Shown: piece after piece, positions 1 through 10,163 of the stretch
Layout: every line of letters begins with the position of its first letter
How positions within the stretch are numbered: position 1 is the stretch's first letter
Assembly (NCBI GenBank): GCA_029204225.1
Contig: MU832244.1
Coordinates: forward strand, 16,976-80,975
DNA length: 64,000 nucleotides
DNA from: Diphasiastrum complanatum
Taxonomy: Eukaryota > Streptophyta > Lycopodiopsida > Lycopodiales > Lycopodiaceae
Reading direction: 5' to 3'
Program-made: the position numbers and the translations under genes
The notes under the pieces: model-generated
What the model was told of the DNA's origin: nothing
The model's database searches: none
What the model saw: the letters and a program-made list of their open reading frames with translations, nothing else

Positions 1-865
1 CAGTCAAATGCAAGTGGATCTACAAGATCAAAACAGGTCCTAATGGAGAAAACATCAGATACAAAGTGCTGGTGGCGAAAGGTTTTTCACATGAATATGG
101 GATTGACTACACTGAAACATTCTCACCAGTAGTCAAACACACATCAATTGCTTGTTATTTGCTTATGTAGTGGCTCATGACCTCAAAATCCATATAGTGG
201 ATGAGAAAACTGCTTTCTTGCATGCAGAATTAGAGGAGGACTTATTCATGGATCAACCACTTGGCTTTGTAAGCCAGGAATATCCAGAATATGTATGTCA
301 CATGAATAAAAGTATCTATGGTCTGAAATAGACAGCAAGACAATGGTATAGAAAGAAGAACGAAGCACTAAGTTATTTAGGCTTCAAACCTTTATTCGTT
401 GAATCGAATGTCTATATCAAACATGTCGAAGATGAAATCATTATTCTAGTTGTTTATGTTGATGATACTCTAATTTTCTAAAGAAAATATGAGTTAATTT
501 CATATGTCAAAAGAAACTTTTCTGAAATATTCGAGATCGCTGACCTAGGAGAAGCAAGGATCTATCTAGGTTTGCAGATCGAAAGAGACTTTGAAAGTGG
601 TAAGTTATATCTTCACCAACAAAAGTATACTCTGAAAATAATTGAAGATTTCAACATGCTCGAATGCAAAGACGTGCATATTCCCATGATACATGGAACA
701 GTACTAAGCAAGGCAGATTGTCCGCAGACTCTCGAAGAAGATAAGCGAATGGCCAAGACACCCTATCGCAGGCTGATTGGATCATTATTATATCTTGCAG
801 ACAACACCAGACCTGATATAGCATTTGTAGTATACAGGCTGAACCAATTTAATCAAAACCCATGA
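1..865 (+). pseudogene. Ty1/copia reverse transcriptase (decayed)
   Basis: This is the reverse transcriptase part of a copia Pol, cut by the window edge. Reading begins with WIYKIK and a VAKGFSHEYGIDYTETFSPV block, the usual start of copia RT. The catalytic YVDD lies at 455-466 and is followed by DLGEARIYLGLQI, then the RRLIGSLLYL and TRPDIAF region that leads into RNase H. A frameshift near 150 and in-frame stops after SIYGLK (about 330) and after the YVDD block (about 480) show that it is dead. The last clean stretch is 572-865. What I see fits the family order; which copia lineage it belongs to is not resolved. Confidence 0.9.
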
Positions 866-1436
866 TCGTTACATTGGAAGTTAGCAATATCTCTAGGAAA
901 CGGTTTGGAAATTGTCAATTTTTGGTGAATTCATGGTCATTTTCTTGTGTCAAGTAGATCTTGAAGATGGACTAGTAAAACTTGCTTGGTTTATGGAGTC
1001 ATATGGTGCTTATTTAGTATCATGGATGAACTCACTTACTCATGGATTTACAAGGCTTGATGGTTTCTTGTGGCAAGATGGAGATGGAGGCTCATTCATG
1101 AAGTATCATGGTGGATACAAGGCAACAAAGGACAAAGGAGGAAGAGACATGCAAGCAAAAGTTGATCACTCACATTTATTGTTTGTTTGCTATATTTTTC
1201 CAAAGAGTTCAGAGTTGGAAGCATGGTGGAATCATTTCATTTACATTCTATTTTATTCTTCATTATCTAGTTACATCTTGATATGTAAAATTGATGTAAG
1301 AAATAGTGAAGCATCCCAAGTGGACACTATTCTCTATATCAATTATGGTTGTTGTTATTTTGAGCATTACATGAGCATTGAAAGAAGATCTATTTTTGGG
1401 AAGAAGATCATTCTTATGATTAATTAAAGTTCTATT
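866..1436. other. Unassigned spacer inside copia debris
   Basis: No recognisable protein domain in any frame. It sits between copia RT and a scrap of copia RNase H, so it is probably either deleted and rearranged element DNA or an insertion. The long open frame at 912-1427 has no family resemblance I can name. Confidence 0.4.
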
Positions 1437-1514
1437 GTCAAAAACTATGCTAGGAGCAAGCATATTGAGGTGCAACAACATTTTGTGAGGGAGGAGGTTG
1501 AATTTTCAAAGTTC
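1437..1514 (+). pseudogene. Copia RNase H C-terminal scrap
   Basis: The frame reads YARSKHIEVQQHFVREEV, which matches the copia RNase H ending (ARSKHIEI..HFVRE). It lies 570 bp after the RT fragment, on the same strand, with the rest of RNase H missing. This indicates an internal deletion or replacement in the element. Confidence 0.75.
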
Positions 1515-1519
1515 ATTAG

Positions 1520-1985
1520 TCTAAATTTCATTTGAATAAACACTTTTTGAAAGTGTGGGAAAGTTAGAATGTGAGTTTGAGTAGATTCAAATTTGAATAG
1601 TTGGGTACATTGAATCTAGACCCAGAATTAGTAGGGTTAGCATTTTGGTGGGAAAGCTAAGTGGCCAAATAGGGTTTGGACCTATTATAAAAGGATGTAA
1701 CTCGTGGAGAGAGCTATTTTATCTCTTCTCTATCTCATTTCATGCTTATACATGGTTCTCTTGGGTTCTACTATCCATTGGTGCACTATCTTGGTGATTG
1801 TTTGCAATTCTATGTGTAGAATGATCTATATTTGCTATTTTTGGATCCACATGTGTGAAATACAGTAGCTTGCTGGTTTTGTACGAATAGCAACAGTACA
1901 TTTTCATTTCATTCAAGTTTGATCAAGTTCTATTAGTGTTTGCATCTCATTTTGTGTGTAGATGCTGATTTTTCTACATTGGTGA
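1520..1985 (+). repeat. Probable copia LTR remnant with TATA box
   Basis: This follows the RNase H scrap at the place where a 3' LTR is expected. It has a TATA-like CTATTATAAAAGG at about 1681-1693, followed by CT-rich transcribed-leader-like sequence. No second LTR copy was found in the window, so the ends are not fixed. Confidence 0.35.
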
Positions 1986-2149
1986 GATTGGTAGTGTATT
2001 TCTCTTTCTAACCAAAGATCATTCAAGTAAATTGGATCATAATGATCTGAAATCTTTCACATAGAACAACTGATCAGACAGATCTTGATTCTACCAACAA
2101 AGCACGCAGTTTACTTAACAAAGGATGAGAAATAAACAAACACGAACTC

Positions 2150-2520
2150 AAAAAAATTTCTATTCGTGACCAACTCGAAAAGATTCGCGAAACAGTGTCT
2201 TGTGGAAGCCCGTGGCTTTCTTGTTGAAGCTCAAAAGATTCGCGAACAGAATCTTGTCGCGAAAAGTCTCGGATGTTGCAAAATTGTCGCGAACAATTTG
2301 CGAAATCTTCTGAACTGTTCTTCAAGCTCACCTATCGCGAAACTATCTCGAACAATTCGCGAAATATTCTAGCTTCCTTCAAGCTCAAGAATTGTCATCT
2401 GTCGCGAACGATTCGCGAATGACGAAAATGTCTCAAAGAGACAAGTGTCACGAACAATTTACGAAACACGAAGCTGAAATGAAGAGACAGACTATCGCAA
2501 AATATTTGCAAACAAAATTT
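2150..2520. repeat. TCGCGAA motif cluster (LTR U3-like)
   Basis: At least seven copies of GATTCGCGAA or TTGTCGCGAA and close variants occur here, spaced roughly 20-50 bp apart and in both orientations because the core TCGCGA is palindromic. A TATA-like CAATATAAATACATG follows at about 2617-2631. The same motif recurs at 52190-52290 in the LTR of a copia element on the other strand, so this is probably the regulatory part of a related LTR. Confidence 0.6.
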
Positions 2521-3380
2521 ATTCGACTCTGAAAAACCATAACATTGTTGAATATCAACCGTCAAAACGATTGGATTCTGTTACAGAAGGAAAAAGGCCA
2601 AAGGACTTATCCTATAACAATATAAATACATGTGCGCTTATAGTAATAACAGACTCTCAGATTCAAGCTCAAACTCAGACTCGGACTGACTTATTTACTT
2701 ATGCACTTGCGCACTTGTGCACTTACGTTCTCTTCATAAAAGAGATACCACAAGGCAGCAAGAAAAATGTATATTGATTCAGACTCGGAATTATAAGATT
2801 CGTTTTCTGATCAAAGTTTCAGTCGTTTATCTGATTATCTTATTGTCTATCACATTCGCGCATATATTTTCAATTTTTGCACCCATATTTTCGCACGCAT
2901 AATTTAATTATAATAGAACTGCTCTATTAGTACATAGATCATATTCAGGCATGATTAAAAACGCTGATATTGGTATGATTTATTCAACCTCTAATCGCGT
3001 TCTCTAAGGAAGAATTCGCATAACCTTTCTAACAGTTTCACGGAACCTTTCCTACAAGATACATTAACAAACTCCTCAAGATAAGGGGAATCCAGGGTCG
3101 ATAATCACCTACCAGATTGGAGATGCATACACTGGATCATTGAGGTTATTTTTAGTCTTTTTGTTTTCTTTTTCCTCAGATAATTTTGTAAATATTTTCT
3201 ATATGAGGGTGATCAGAGAATGAATCTTGATCAAACCAAAATGAAAGTGAACTCAGATCAAGAACAGATCGGGATCTAAACAAATTGGATGGATGAAAAA
3301 AAGCATACATGAAAATCCAAAAGGCAATCGGGGAAGATCGAAAAGTGCAGATGGGTTTTGATAGTCAGATACTCATAAAA
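2521..3380 (+). other. Putative LTR R-U5 and flank, no gene
   Basis: It contains the TATA-like element at about 2617 and then AT-rich DNA with no coding signal. It is likely the 3' half of the LTR carrying the TCGCGAA cluster plus flanking sequence. Boundaries are not resolved. Confidence 0.3.
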
Positions 3381-3394
3381 AAATTTCAATTTTT

Positions 3395-3950
3395 TCTTAT
3401 GGCGAGTAAATCCAGGTAAACGTGAGTAAAGACTGATTACTCGCCAAGCTACCTACCTGCTGTAATTGATGTTCATAATTGTCTATAAAGATGGCGATTA
3501 AAGTGGAGCAATTGGTGAGTAAAGACGAATAAACGCGAGTAATCATATCTTTACTCGCCAGTATCGTACAAGGTAGATCAAGTACTGTACTTGCTACTGT
3601 ATTGATGGCGAGTAAAGATAATGAATAGATTGAGAAAAATCATTGTTGGCGAGTAAAAAGAAAGCGGGAAAAATAAAATTGGGCGGAAAATCCAAACTGG
3701 TGAATAAAGACGAGTAATGGTTGATTACTCGCCGATCTCCAGAATGTTAGTTCTGAGGTTACTGAACACTCTGTACTGATGGAGAGTAAATTGGTTGAGT
3801 GAAAATGCAAAATATTGGATTGGCGAGTAAAAAACATTGTAGCCGAGTAAACGCGAGCAAAAGTTGTTTACCCGCTAAGCTCACAGAATAGGCCTCTGGG
3901 TCTGCTCTGCTTACTGGAACAATGGTGAGTAAAGATAATGACAAAAAAGT
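3395..3950. repeat. GGCGAGTAAA inverted/direct repeat cluster
   Basis: GGCGAGTAAA and variants (GGTGAGTAAA, GACGAGTAA, GCGAGTAA) occur about a dozen times, often followed 30-60 bp later by the complement TTACTCGCC. Examples are 3400 with 3440, 3513 with 3555, and 3650 with 3727. Each pair can fold into a short hairpin. Longer stretches such as TGGTGAGTAAAG..TAATGA recur, which suggests degenerate tandem units of a few hundred bases. No protein is supported here. Confidence 0.7.
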
Positions 3951-4809
3951 AGAAAAAACCCTAACCTGTCAAAAGGAAAAAAAAATCAGAGAAGTGCTCA
4001 ACTCTCCATCTCTAGGAGAGTTTAGCACCGTCTCCCCGACATTAGGTGGGTGAATATCATTTGGCTGCTATAGGATAGAGGAGAGAGAATGAAGGTCCTC
4101 TATATGTTCTTGTGTGCAAAAAAGGTGAAAAGATGGGAGCGATGAAGGGGTTTAATTGTCACTCATCATCATTATTGGCCCTTGTTGTGTGAAATCTCTC
4201 TTAGCTGGCTTACATTTTGAAAAGATGATGTGGGTATCACTTGCATCCAAATCTCAAAACTTCCTCTATCTTCAAAATAATGTAAGACCACCCTTAAACT
4301 TGGTGCTCTCACCAACAAAGAGTAGATCAAAACTCATCAATACGCGAGACCCAATTTTGCTTAGATTAAACCAAACTTGGGGAGTAGGTTGCATCTTGTC
4401 TTCATCTCCAATAAGGCATGAGCATACTCTGGACCGCCACTACCGTGGCAATGGTGGTGTCCCACAAATCTAAGGGTGGGAAATGATTCAACCATTTTTG
4501 AAGAGATGGTAATATCATCCCCCATCTCCATTAATGCACCATCATTGTCACTATGGTGGTGTGCAGAATATGCTCATCGAAGTAGGTCCTACCTTTATCG
4601 ACCCACCTTTATCCAAAGATTAAGAGAACTCCATCCAAAATCATGAGTGAGAATAAAATATTTCCAAGACCTATGAAAAATGGATGAGGGTGCCGGGTAG
4701 AGTGCAACCCATGAGAATTGAGGGATACACTCCACGCAAAACTTGATCCAAAAACAAACAACACTCCACCCAAAACTTGACAACACAAGAAATAGATGTT
4801 GATCCTAGA

Positions 4810-4810
<1 letters not shown>
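3951..4810. other. Upstream intergenic DNA
   Basis: No gene seen. The segment lies directly upstream of the SEC14-like gene and may hold its promoter. There is no clear TATA box that I would commit to. Confidence 0.4.
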
Positions 4811-4812
<2 letters not shown>

Positions 4813-4849
<37 letters not shown>

Positions 4850-4853
4850 AGAT
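4813..4853. repeat. (GA)n microsatellite
   Basis: About 20 GA units ending in GCGAGCGAGAG, roughly 200 bp before the start codon of the SEC14-like gene. GA/CT tracts are common in plant promoters and 5' leaders, so this may be part of the leader. Confidence 0.9.
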
Positions 4854-5047
4854 GCACCAAAGATGCGGAGGAGCGTCTGCTACACTCTTTGCAAATCGCT
4901 AAATAATTTGCCCTTTATTCTGGAGCTGGATTGCACGAACAGACAATTCCCCAGGCTCATCTGCATATTTGGTTTCAGGCATAATTCTTTTTAGCTCCCT
5001 ATAAGCCAGGCTTTTCACTTTACCATTTTCTTTTGGAGCTCTTGTCT

Positions 5048-8000
5048 ATGGAGGTATCTCCTAGCCAAATCTCGCCCTTGACACCTCAAGAATCGGGTGT
5101 CAACCTCAGCCTTAACCCTCCAGCAAGAGCTTCCAATTCTACGTGTCAGGACTCGTCATTGCTGGTTTTAGCCTCCGATCTTGTAGTGGATGCTGATTCT
5201 TTCGGCTTCTCGGGGAACGCAAAGTGCCTGGACAACAATGATTCAGCAGCAAGTATGGCAGATAATGACGACTTCAAGGATCTGGAGGAACTGCAGGTTT
5301 TAAGAGTGGAAGGATGTGATAGAGAAGGCCGAAGAATTGTTCGCATTGTGGGCAAATTTTATCCGGGTATGGATTAGTACGATGTGACAGTCTTTAGTTG
5401 TTTGAAACGGGTTAGAAATAACACAAACATATCATATGGTGAGGCTTCCCCCCCGCTCTTTTATTTTTCCAGGAGCTCACTAGAGGAACCTGTTTGATCT
5501 TCTACTTTAGCATCTCAACCTGTTTTCAAATATAAAAACCAACTGTGTCTCTGTTCCACCAGTCAGTCTTACCGTCAGGCAGGCGTCTTACAACTCGTAA
5601 TAAATTTCCGAAGTTTTTTCTAGAATAGCAGGATAGTCCTATGCTACTATAACAAGATACTTGGCATACATTTAGTATAAAACTTTCCACAGCTTAATGC
5701 TCTTCCACATCTTGCAGTTGAAGAGTAAAATGTTTGAGAATGGAAGAAAGATTAGTTAATGTCTTTAAGGTACCAAAACGGTACAGAAGGCAATCACATA
5801 GACAGAAAACCAATACTGCCTGCCCGGTTATAGAGAGGATCTAGTTTGGCTTGAAATATAGCATACATAGTATGACAGTATCATACTATGGAACTATTTG
5901 TCTGATTTAGGATGACTAAAATTAACATGGAAATTGCATGTAACATAATTGTCACTAGTGAGGTCTTGTATTGAAAAGGGCTGTGAGCTTAGCTGGCGAA
6001 AGTGTTGTAAACGGGGCTGGACATGTCTTGGCACAGAGGTGTCTGGATGAAGCTTGTGGGGCTGTAGCTCTCTCCATGAGTGACTTTCACAAGAGTGAAC
6101 TATCAGTTAAGACATATATTAGATGATTTTTAGGAAATTCCATTTCCCTATGTATCTTTGTGAGTTAAAGGTGGCTGGTTGCATAGTTTCTTGCTAAATC
6201 CATATAGATGCTACAAAAATATCAATATTATTTAGTATAAGTTCCTCTAGGCGGCTGGGATCTCTATCTCATCCTCTGAGTTTGTCTGTGTCTCTGTCAC
6301 CAACCAAGGGCGTTGCCTGGGGAAGAAAGAAGTAAATGCTGTTGTATGTGATAGCTAATGCTGATGTTAGCCGTGCTGCATATCTTGACCTTCAAGTAGA
6401 ACATCTTTCATATGAAGGCAAAACGTCTCTGGTCCTTGAATCATATAAGTGAATGGAGTGCAGCAGAATGATCCCAAAATAAGCAGTAATATCTCCCTCG
6501 GATCTCATAGTACGCTGGGCAATTGAAGATAAAGTGCTTTATGTCTCTACCTCACCCATGAAACACAATCGATAAAGTCTCCCCTTTATGGAAGTATTCT
6601 GAGTTCTACCTGTAGCTCATGTCAAGATATTCTAATCTGTTCCAAGGTAAATCGGAGGCTGTGTGACAATCCGGAGTCCAATTATCGAGGTAAAATATCT
6701 TTGTGTGGATCAATTTAAAAAAAATCATTTGATAGAAATCTGGCTTGACACCCAAGGGACCACACCAGGCTCTCTAAACATATAGTAAAGTAACATATAG
6801 CGCAATTAAGTACTTCTAGCACATAGAAGTCGTGTGGTGAAAAGAAACTTCTTATACTCAAAAACTTTGATGAAGTAAAGGCTACAAGAAAAGAGTTTCT
6901 CTAACTGGTTGATGTCTCATAAAATGCTAGATTATGATGTAATATAGTTTGTGTGAACTGCTAGGGCTAGAGTTGGTGCTGGAAATGCACATCTAGAATG
7001 GCACGGTGCTCGTCGATGGGTATCTTGTTGAACTAGAGGTCTTTGGTGTCGACCTCGATGTCTGAATGGAACAAGGAAGTTATCATTTGAATCCACTTCC
7101 CTATTTGTCTATCTAAAAAAGTAGGAAATTGATTTGTCTTATTGAGGTACTGGAAATTTGATGTGTATGATCTCTGAGGCGAAACATCTCTCGAAGTATT
7201 AGGGAAACGCATCTCTAATCGCCATACTCTACCAATGAATGCAAGGTAACCGGATGGTGTTAGAATAGGTAATATTGGCATCTACTCTCATAATACAAAG
7301 GGCAACTGAAGATAAAATGCTCTTCTATTTCCCCCTTAGTAGCTGATGTATCTTGCACTCACAAGGCGTCCCACTATATCTACCCGCCTCCGTTTGGATG
7401 ATGTGAGAAAACCCTCCCTAGTATGAATCTTAAATTATGTGATATCTCGAGGTCATGGTAAAACCAAGTATGTGGTCATCTATAAAAAGTGTCTTGTAGA
7501 ACTCCAGTTTGACCTCAAGGCTCTAGATAAAATTCTTTGAGTGTAGGATTTGTGTATGAATTGTTGGATATATGAGCGTGTACTGTCAGGAAGACGTGAT
7601 ATAGGAATGCCTTATGAGTCCAAGGGTGTCATGGCTTGTGAATGCCCTCACAAGTGATGTCCCTATCCATGAAGCCTCTTGATTGCTACAAATGGATATC
7701 TAAAATTGCTCATACCACAAACTCTCTGACTCTCTAAAGATACATGATCACATGGAAAATAGCCTCAGCCTCTCTAAAATTGCTCATACCCCAAACTCTC
7801 TGACTCTCTAAAGATACATGATCACATGGAAAATAGCACTACAAACATCACCTAACAATCTAGTGTGGAGCCAAGGGTGTGGCATTAATCAATTGTGACA
7901 ACAAATTGATCTACATACTGTACGTTCCGTACAGTACATTCCGGAACGTACTGGGTCGGAATGTTTTTTTTTTCAATGCTAATTTCATTTGCGAGCTTGG

Positions 8001-10163
8001 ATTCACTGAACTCGCTAAAAATATCTGTTTAATGGAGTGCCTAACTGAAACAAAGACCCAGCACGACAATCACAGAAAAAATATAAGATCATGTAAAGTC
8101 AGCTGATTGAATAATGATGATTTGGACAAATTTGTGCACATTTGGATAGCGCTTTTGCAAATTATCATGAACCAGATCACGGAGCTCAGCAGCAAACTCC
8201 ACACCAGTTGGCCCACCACCAACTACCACAATCCCAGCACTACATAGTCTAAGACTTTGTGCGTGGACGATTGCACGTCTCCTTTGTTATGTGAAGTGTT
8301 CATTTCTGTGGCATTTACTTCTTTCTTCATTCTGGAATCGTCACTGTCTCTCTATGGCTTGTTGATGCAGCTTTCCTGCTTGTTTTGGGCATCATCTCCT
8401 TTTTTTTTCTGCGGCATCCACGTCTCTCTTCATTCTGGAATCATCACTCTCTCTCTACGCCTTGTTGGTGCAGCTTTCCTGCTTCTGCTTTCTTTTTCTT
8501 TGTTAAAAACTACGAATTTTTTTTCTTTTTCCCTGGCCACTAAGATTCTAGCATAGATATTTTTTCCAACCATATTAGAACCATAGCCTGAGATGTTCAC
8601 GATGTGTCCTGAGACATGTGGGGAGCATTGAAGGTGAAAGGCAGCTTGTCCAAATAATGAACTATAGCTTCACATAATGTGGCGTGGCAGGAAATTGGTA
8701 ATAGGAACTGGCATGATGAACCAAGTATGATTTAGTGGTTACATATTGCCAGTTCAAGGACTACGTATGTACTGACAACGTACTGCAGAATTCTGAATGT
8801 ACGCATCAAAGAACTGTTTTATTTGGGATGGATATGGCTATGATTGTAATGTATATCAGTGCATGATGTAGGAAGTCGATGCGCTGTGGAATTTTAGATT
8901 TGAAGTTGCTTGGTAACAGTTATTGAATTAGTGCTATCCTATAGAGAATAATGCTTGAGAGACGTCTAGACTGGCAGCTAATTTTTCATAGAATATCTTC
9001 TCTATAGTAGTATGATGGCTTACAATGAAAGGTCAGATTTGTGAGTGGTGCTGAATTGTAATTTGGCCACGATAGGTGGACAGTGTGAGGAGCCAATCTT
9101 GGCTGCTCTTTTCAACCCATTACATTTTCTAATGAAACACATGTGGTTTCTTCATATGTTCCTTAGCACTTGCAATCTAAAGCCAAAAGAAGGGCGACAA
9201 TTAGGGCAATTCTTCGGCCATTCTTCTTGAACATTTCATGAGTAAAATTATCATCTTAATGAATGCTGATTGAATTCTTGACAGAAGCTCTTTTAGCTCT
9301 CTGTGAGTATCGCTTTTAGCTCTCTGTGAGTATCGCTTGACATTTTGCAACTAGTGATGAAGCCTTGACAAATTCTACATGTCAAATTTCACAATCTGAT
9401 CTCTCACAGCTGGAAATGATGACACAGCTGTCATGTATTATCTGTCTGTGCTAAACAATTGGCTAATATTGTGGCTGAATGATTTCTTACAGCAACTGTG
9501 GTCGACAGTGGAAGGTTAAAAAGATATGCTCACTCGAAGTTGCTTAACGAATTGAAGGAGGAATCATTCGTCATCGTCTACTTTCACACCTTGGTTCAGA
9601 GAAACGAAAATTCTCCCGGCATGTTAGCATTGAGACAGATCTACGAGGCATTGCCTGGAGAAAAAAAACAGAAGCTTCAGACAATCTATTTTGTGCATCC
9701 AGGCCTAAGATCGAGGCTACTCCTTGCAACTCTTGGTCGCTATTTCTTAAGTGAAGGGTATCTTCTTATCATATTTTTATGAAAACTTCTATCTAATCAT
9801 GATTATTCATTAGAAGGGACCTTTTCATTTCTTGTAGTGATTTGAGAATGTTTGTTTTCTGGTGTTGTTCTACATAATCAAGAGATCTTTTGAAGGACAG
9901 GTTTTCAGGCCTTTTTTAAGAGGTAGTTGCACTATGACAGGCTATACTGGAAGATAAATTATGTGAGCAGGATCGAGTTTCTTTGGGATCACATCAAGAA
10001 AGGAGAAGTTGATGTTCCAGAATTTGTACATGAGCACGATAATGATTTAGAAAGCAGTCCCTTGCTTGATTATGGGTTGGTAGTAGATCCGCTTCAAGCT
10101 TATGAGGCAACTTCATCTTCTAGTGCTGCATATAGCAGACACTCCAATAGGTTCATCATGTAA
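5048..10163 (+). CDS. SEC14 / divergent CRAL-TRIO-domain protein, 3 exons
   Basis: Exons 5048-5366, 9493-9757 and 9941-10163 join in frame (phases 1 and 2) across GT-AG introns to give 268 residues. The start is the first ATG of the open frame (MEVSPSQ); upstream codons in that frame include only a TTG. Residues 1 to about 75 are Ser/Asp-rich and probably disordered. From about residue 80 (LQVLRVEG.D..GRRIVRIVGKFYPA) the protein follows the plant SEC14 cytosolic factor-like family with the divergent CRAL-TRIO fold; FVIVYFHTLVQRNENSPG and the IYFVHPGLRSRL segment are the strongest matches, followed by the YVSRIEFLWDHIKKGEV helix. Such domains bind lipids or small hydrophobic ligands; no substrate can be named. 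No stop or frameshift breaks it, so it is likely functional. Intron 1 (5367-9492) is full of repeats. Confidence 0.88.
6400..6680 (-). pseudogene. LINE reverse transcriptase C-terminal zinc-binding fragment (copy 1)
   Basis: On the minus strand the frame reads EYFHKGETLSIVFHG then RDIKHFIFNCPAYYEIRG. This is the usual end of plant LINE-type ORF2 (R.C..C....EDE.HF.F.CP.Y..IR). Frameshifts and stops are present, so it is a dead non-LTR retrotransposon tail. It lies antisense inside intron 1 of the SEC14-like gene. Confidence 0.7.
7270..7430 (-). pseudogene. LINE zinc-binding fragment (copy 2)
   Basis: Minus-strand reading gives PCECKIHQLL, then after a one-base shift EIEEHFIFSCPLYYESR. This is the same LINE C-terminal zinc-binding block as the copy near 6.5 kb. 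Two copies about 750 bp apart in the same orientation suggest two insertions or a local duplication. Confidence 0.7.
7701..7837. repeat. 74-bp tandem duplication
   Basis: The block beginning TAAAATTGCTCATACC and ending GGAAAATAGC occurs at 7701-7762 and again at 7775-7837 with about one mismatch. It is a recent local duplication inside the intron. Confidence 0.9.
7905..7980. mobile_element. MITE subterminal palindrome remnant
   Basis: Contains CATTCCGGAACGTACTGGG and GTACGTTCCGTACAG, overlapping palindromes identical in type to those at 23610 and 29190, followed by a T tract. The other end of this element was not found, so it is probably truncated. Confidence 0.5.
8104..8241 (-). pseudogene. 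Type-II NAD(P)H dehydrogenase exon fragment
   Basis: The minus-strand frame reads GIVVVGGGPTGVEFAAELRD, then VHDNLQKRYPNVHKFVQI. This is the second dinucleotide-binding glycine motif and the following helix of plant alternative NAD(P)H dehydrogenases (the NDA/NDB class, on the inner mitochondrial membrane), where GGGPTGVEFAAEL is nearly invariant. Only this one exon-sized block is present and both sides run into stops or unrelated DNA. It is therefore a captured or duplicated fragment, antisense in intron 1 of the SEC14-like gene. A related FAD/NAD-dependent oxidoreductase is possible but less likely. Confidence 0.72.
8306..8505. repeat. About 103-bp tandem duplication, CT-rich
   Basis: Two copies (about 8306-8400 and 8409-8505) share TTCATTCTGGAATC, TCTCTCTA and TGCAGCTTTCCTGCTT in the same order with several differences. 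It is older than the 74-bp duplication at 7.7 kb. Confidence 0.75.

Larger units (their letters stand above)
5367..9492 (+). other. Intron 1 of the SEC14-like gene
   Basis: 4126-bp intron with donor GG|GTATGG and acceptor TTCTTACAG|C. It restores the frame FYPA-TVVDSGRLKRY across the junction, which is how it was identified. It holds LINE fragments, two tandem duplications, a palindromic MITE end and an antisense NAD(P)H dehydrogenase exon, listed separately. The rest is AT-rich with no gene seen. Confidence 0.85.

Noticed and set aside
3395-3950. CRISPR-like array
   Set aside because: Repeats are short, degenerate, irregularly spaced and present in both orientations, and the genome is that of a plant.
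4156-4473. 105-codon plus-strand frame upstream of the SEC14-like gene
   Set aside because: No domain, no compositional sign of coding, and no splice link to the SEC14-like exon 1.
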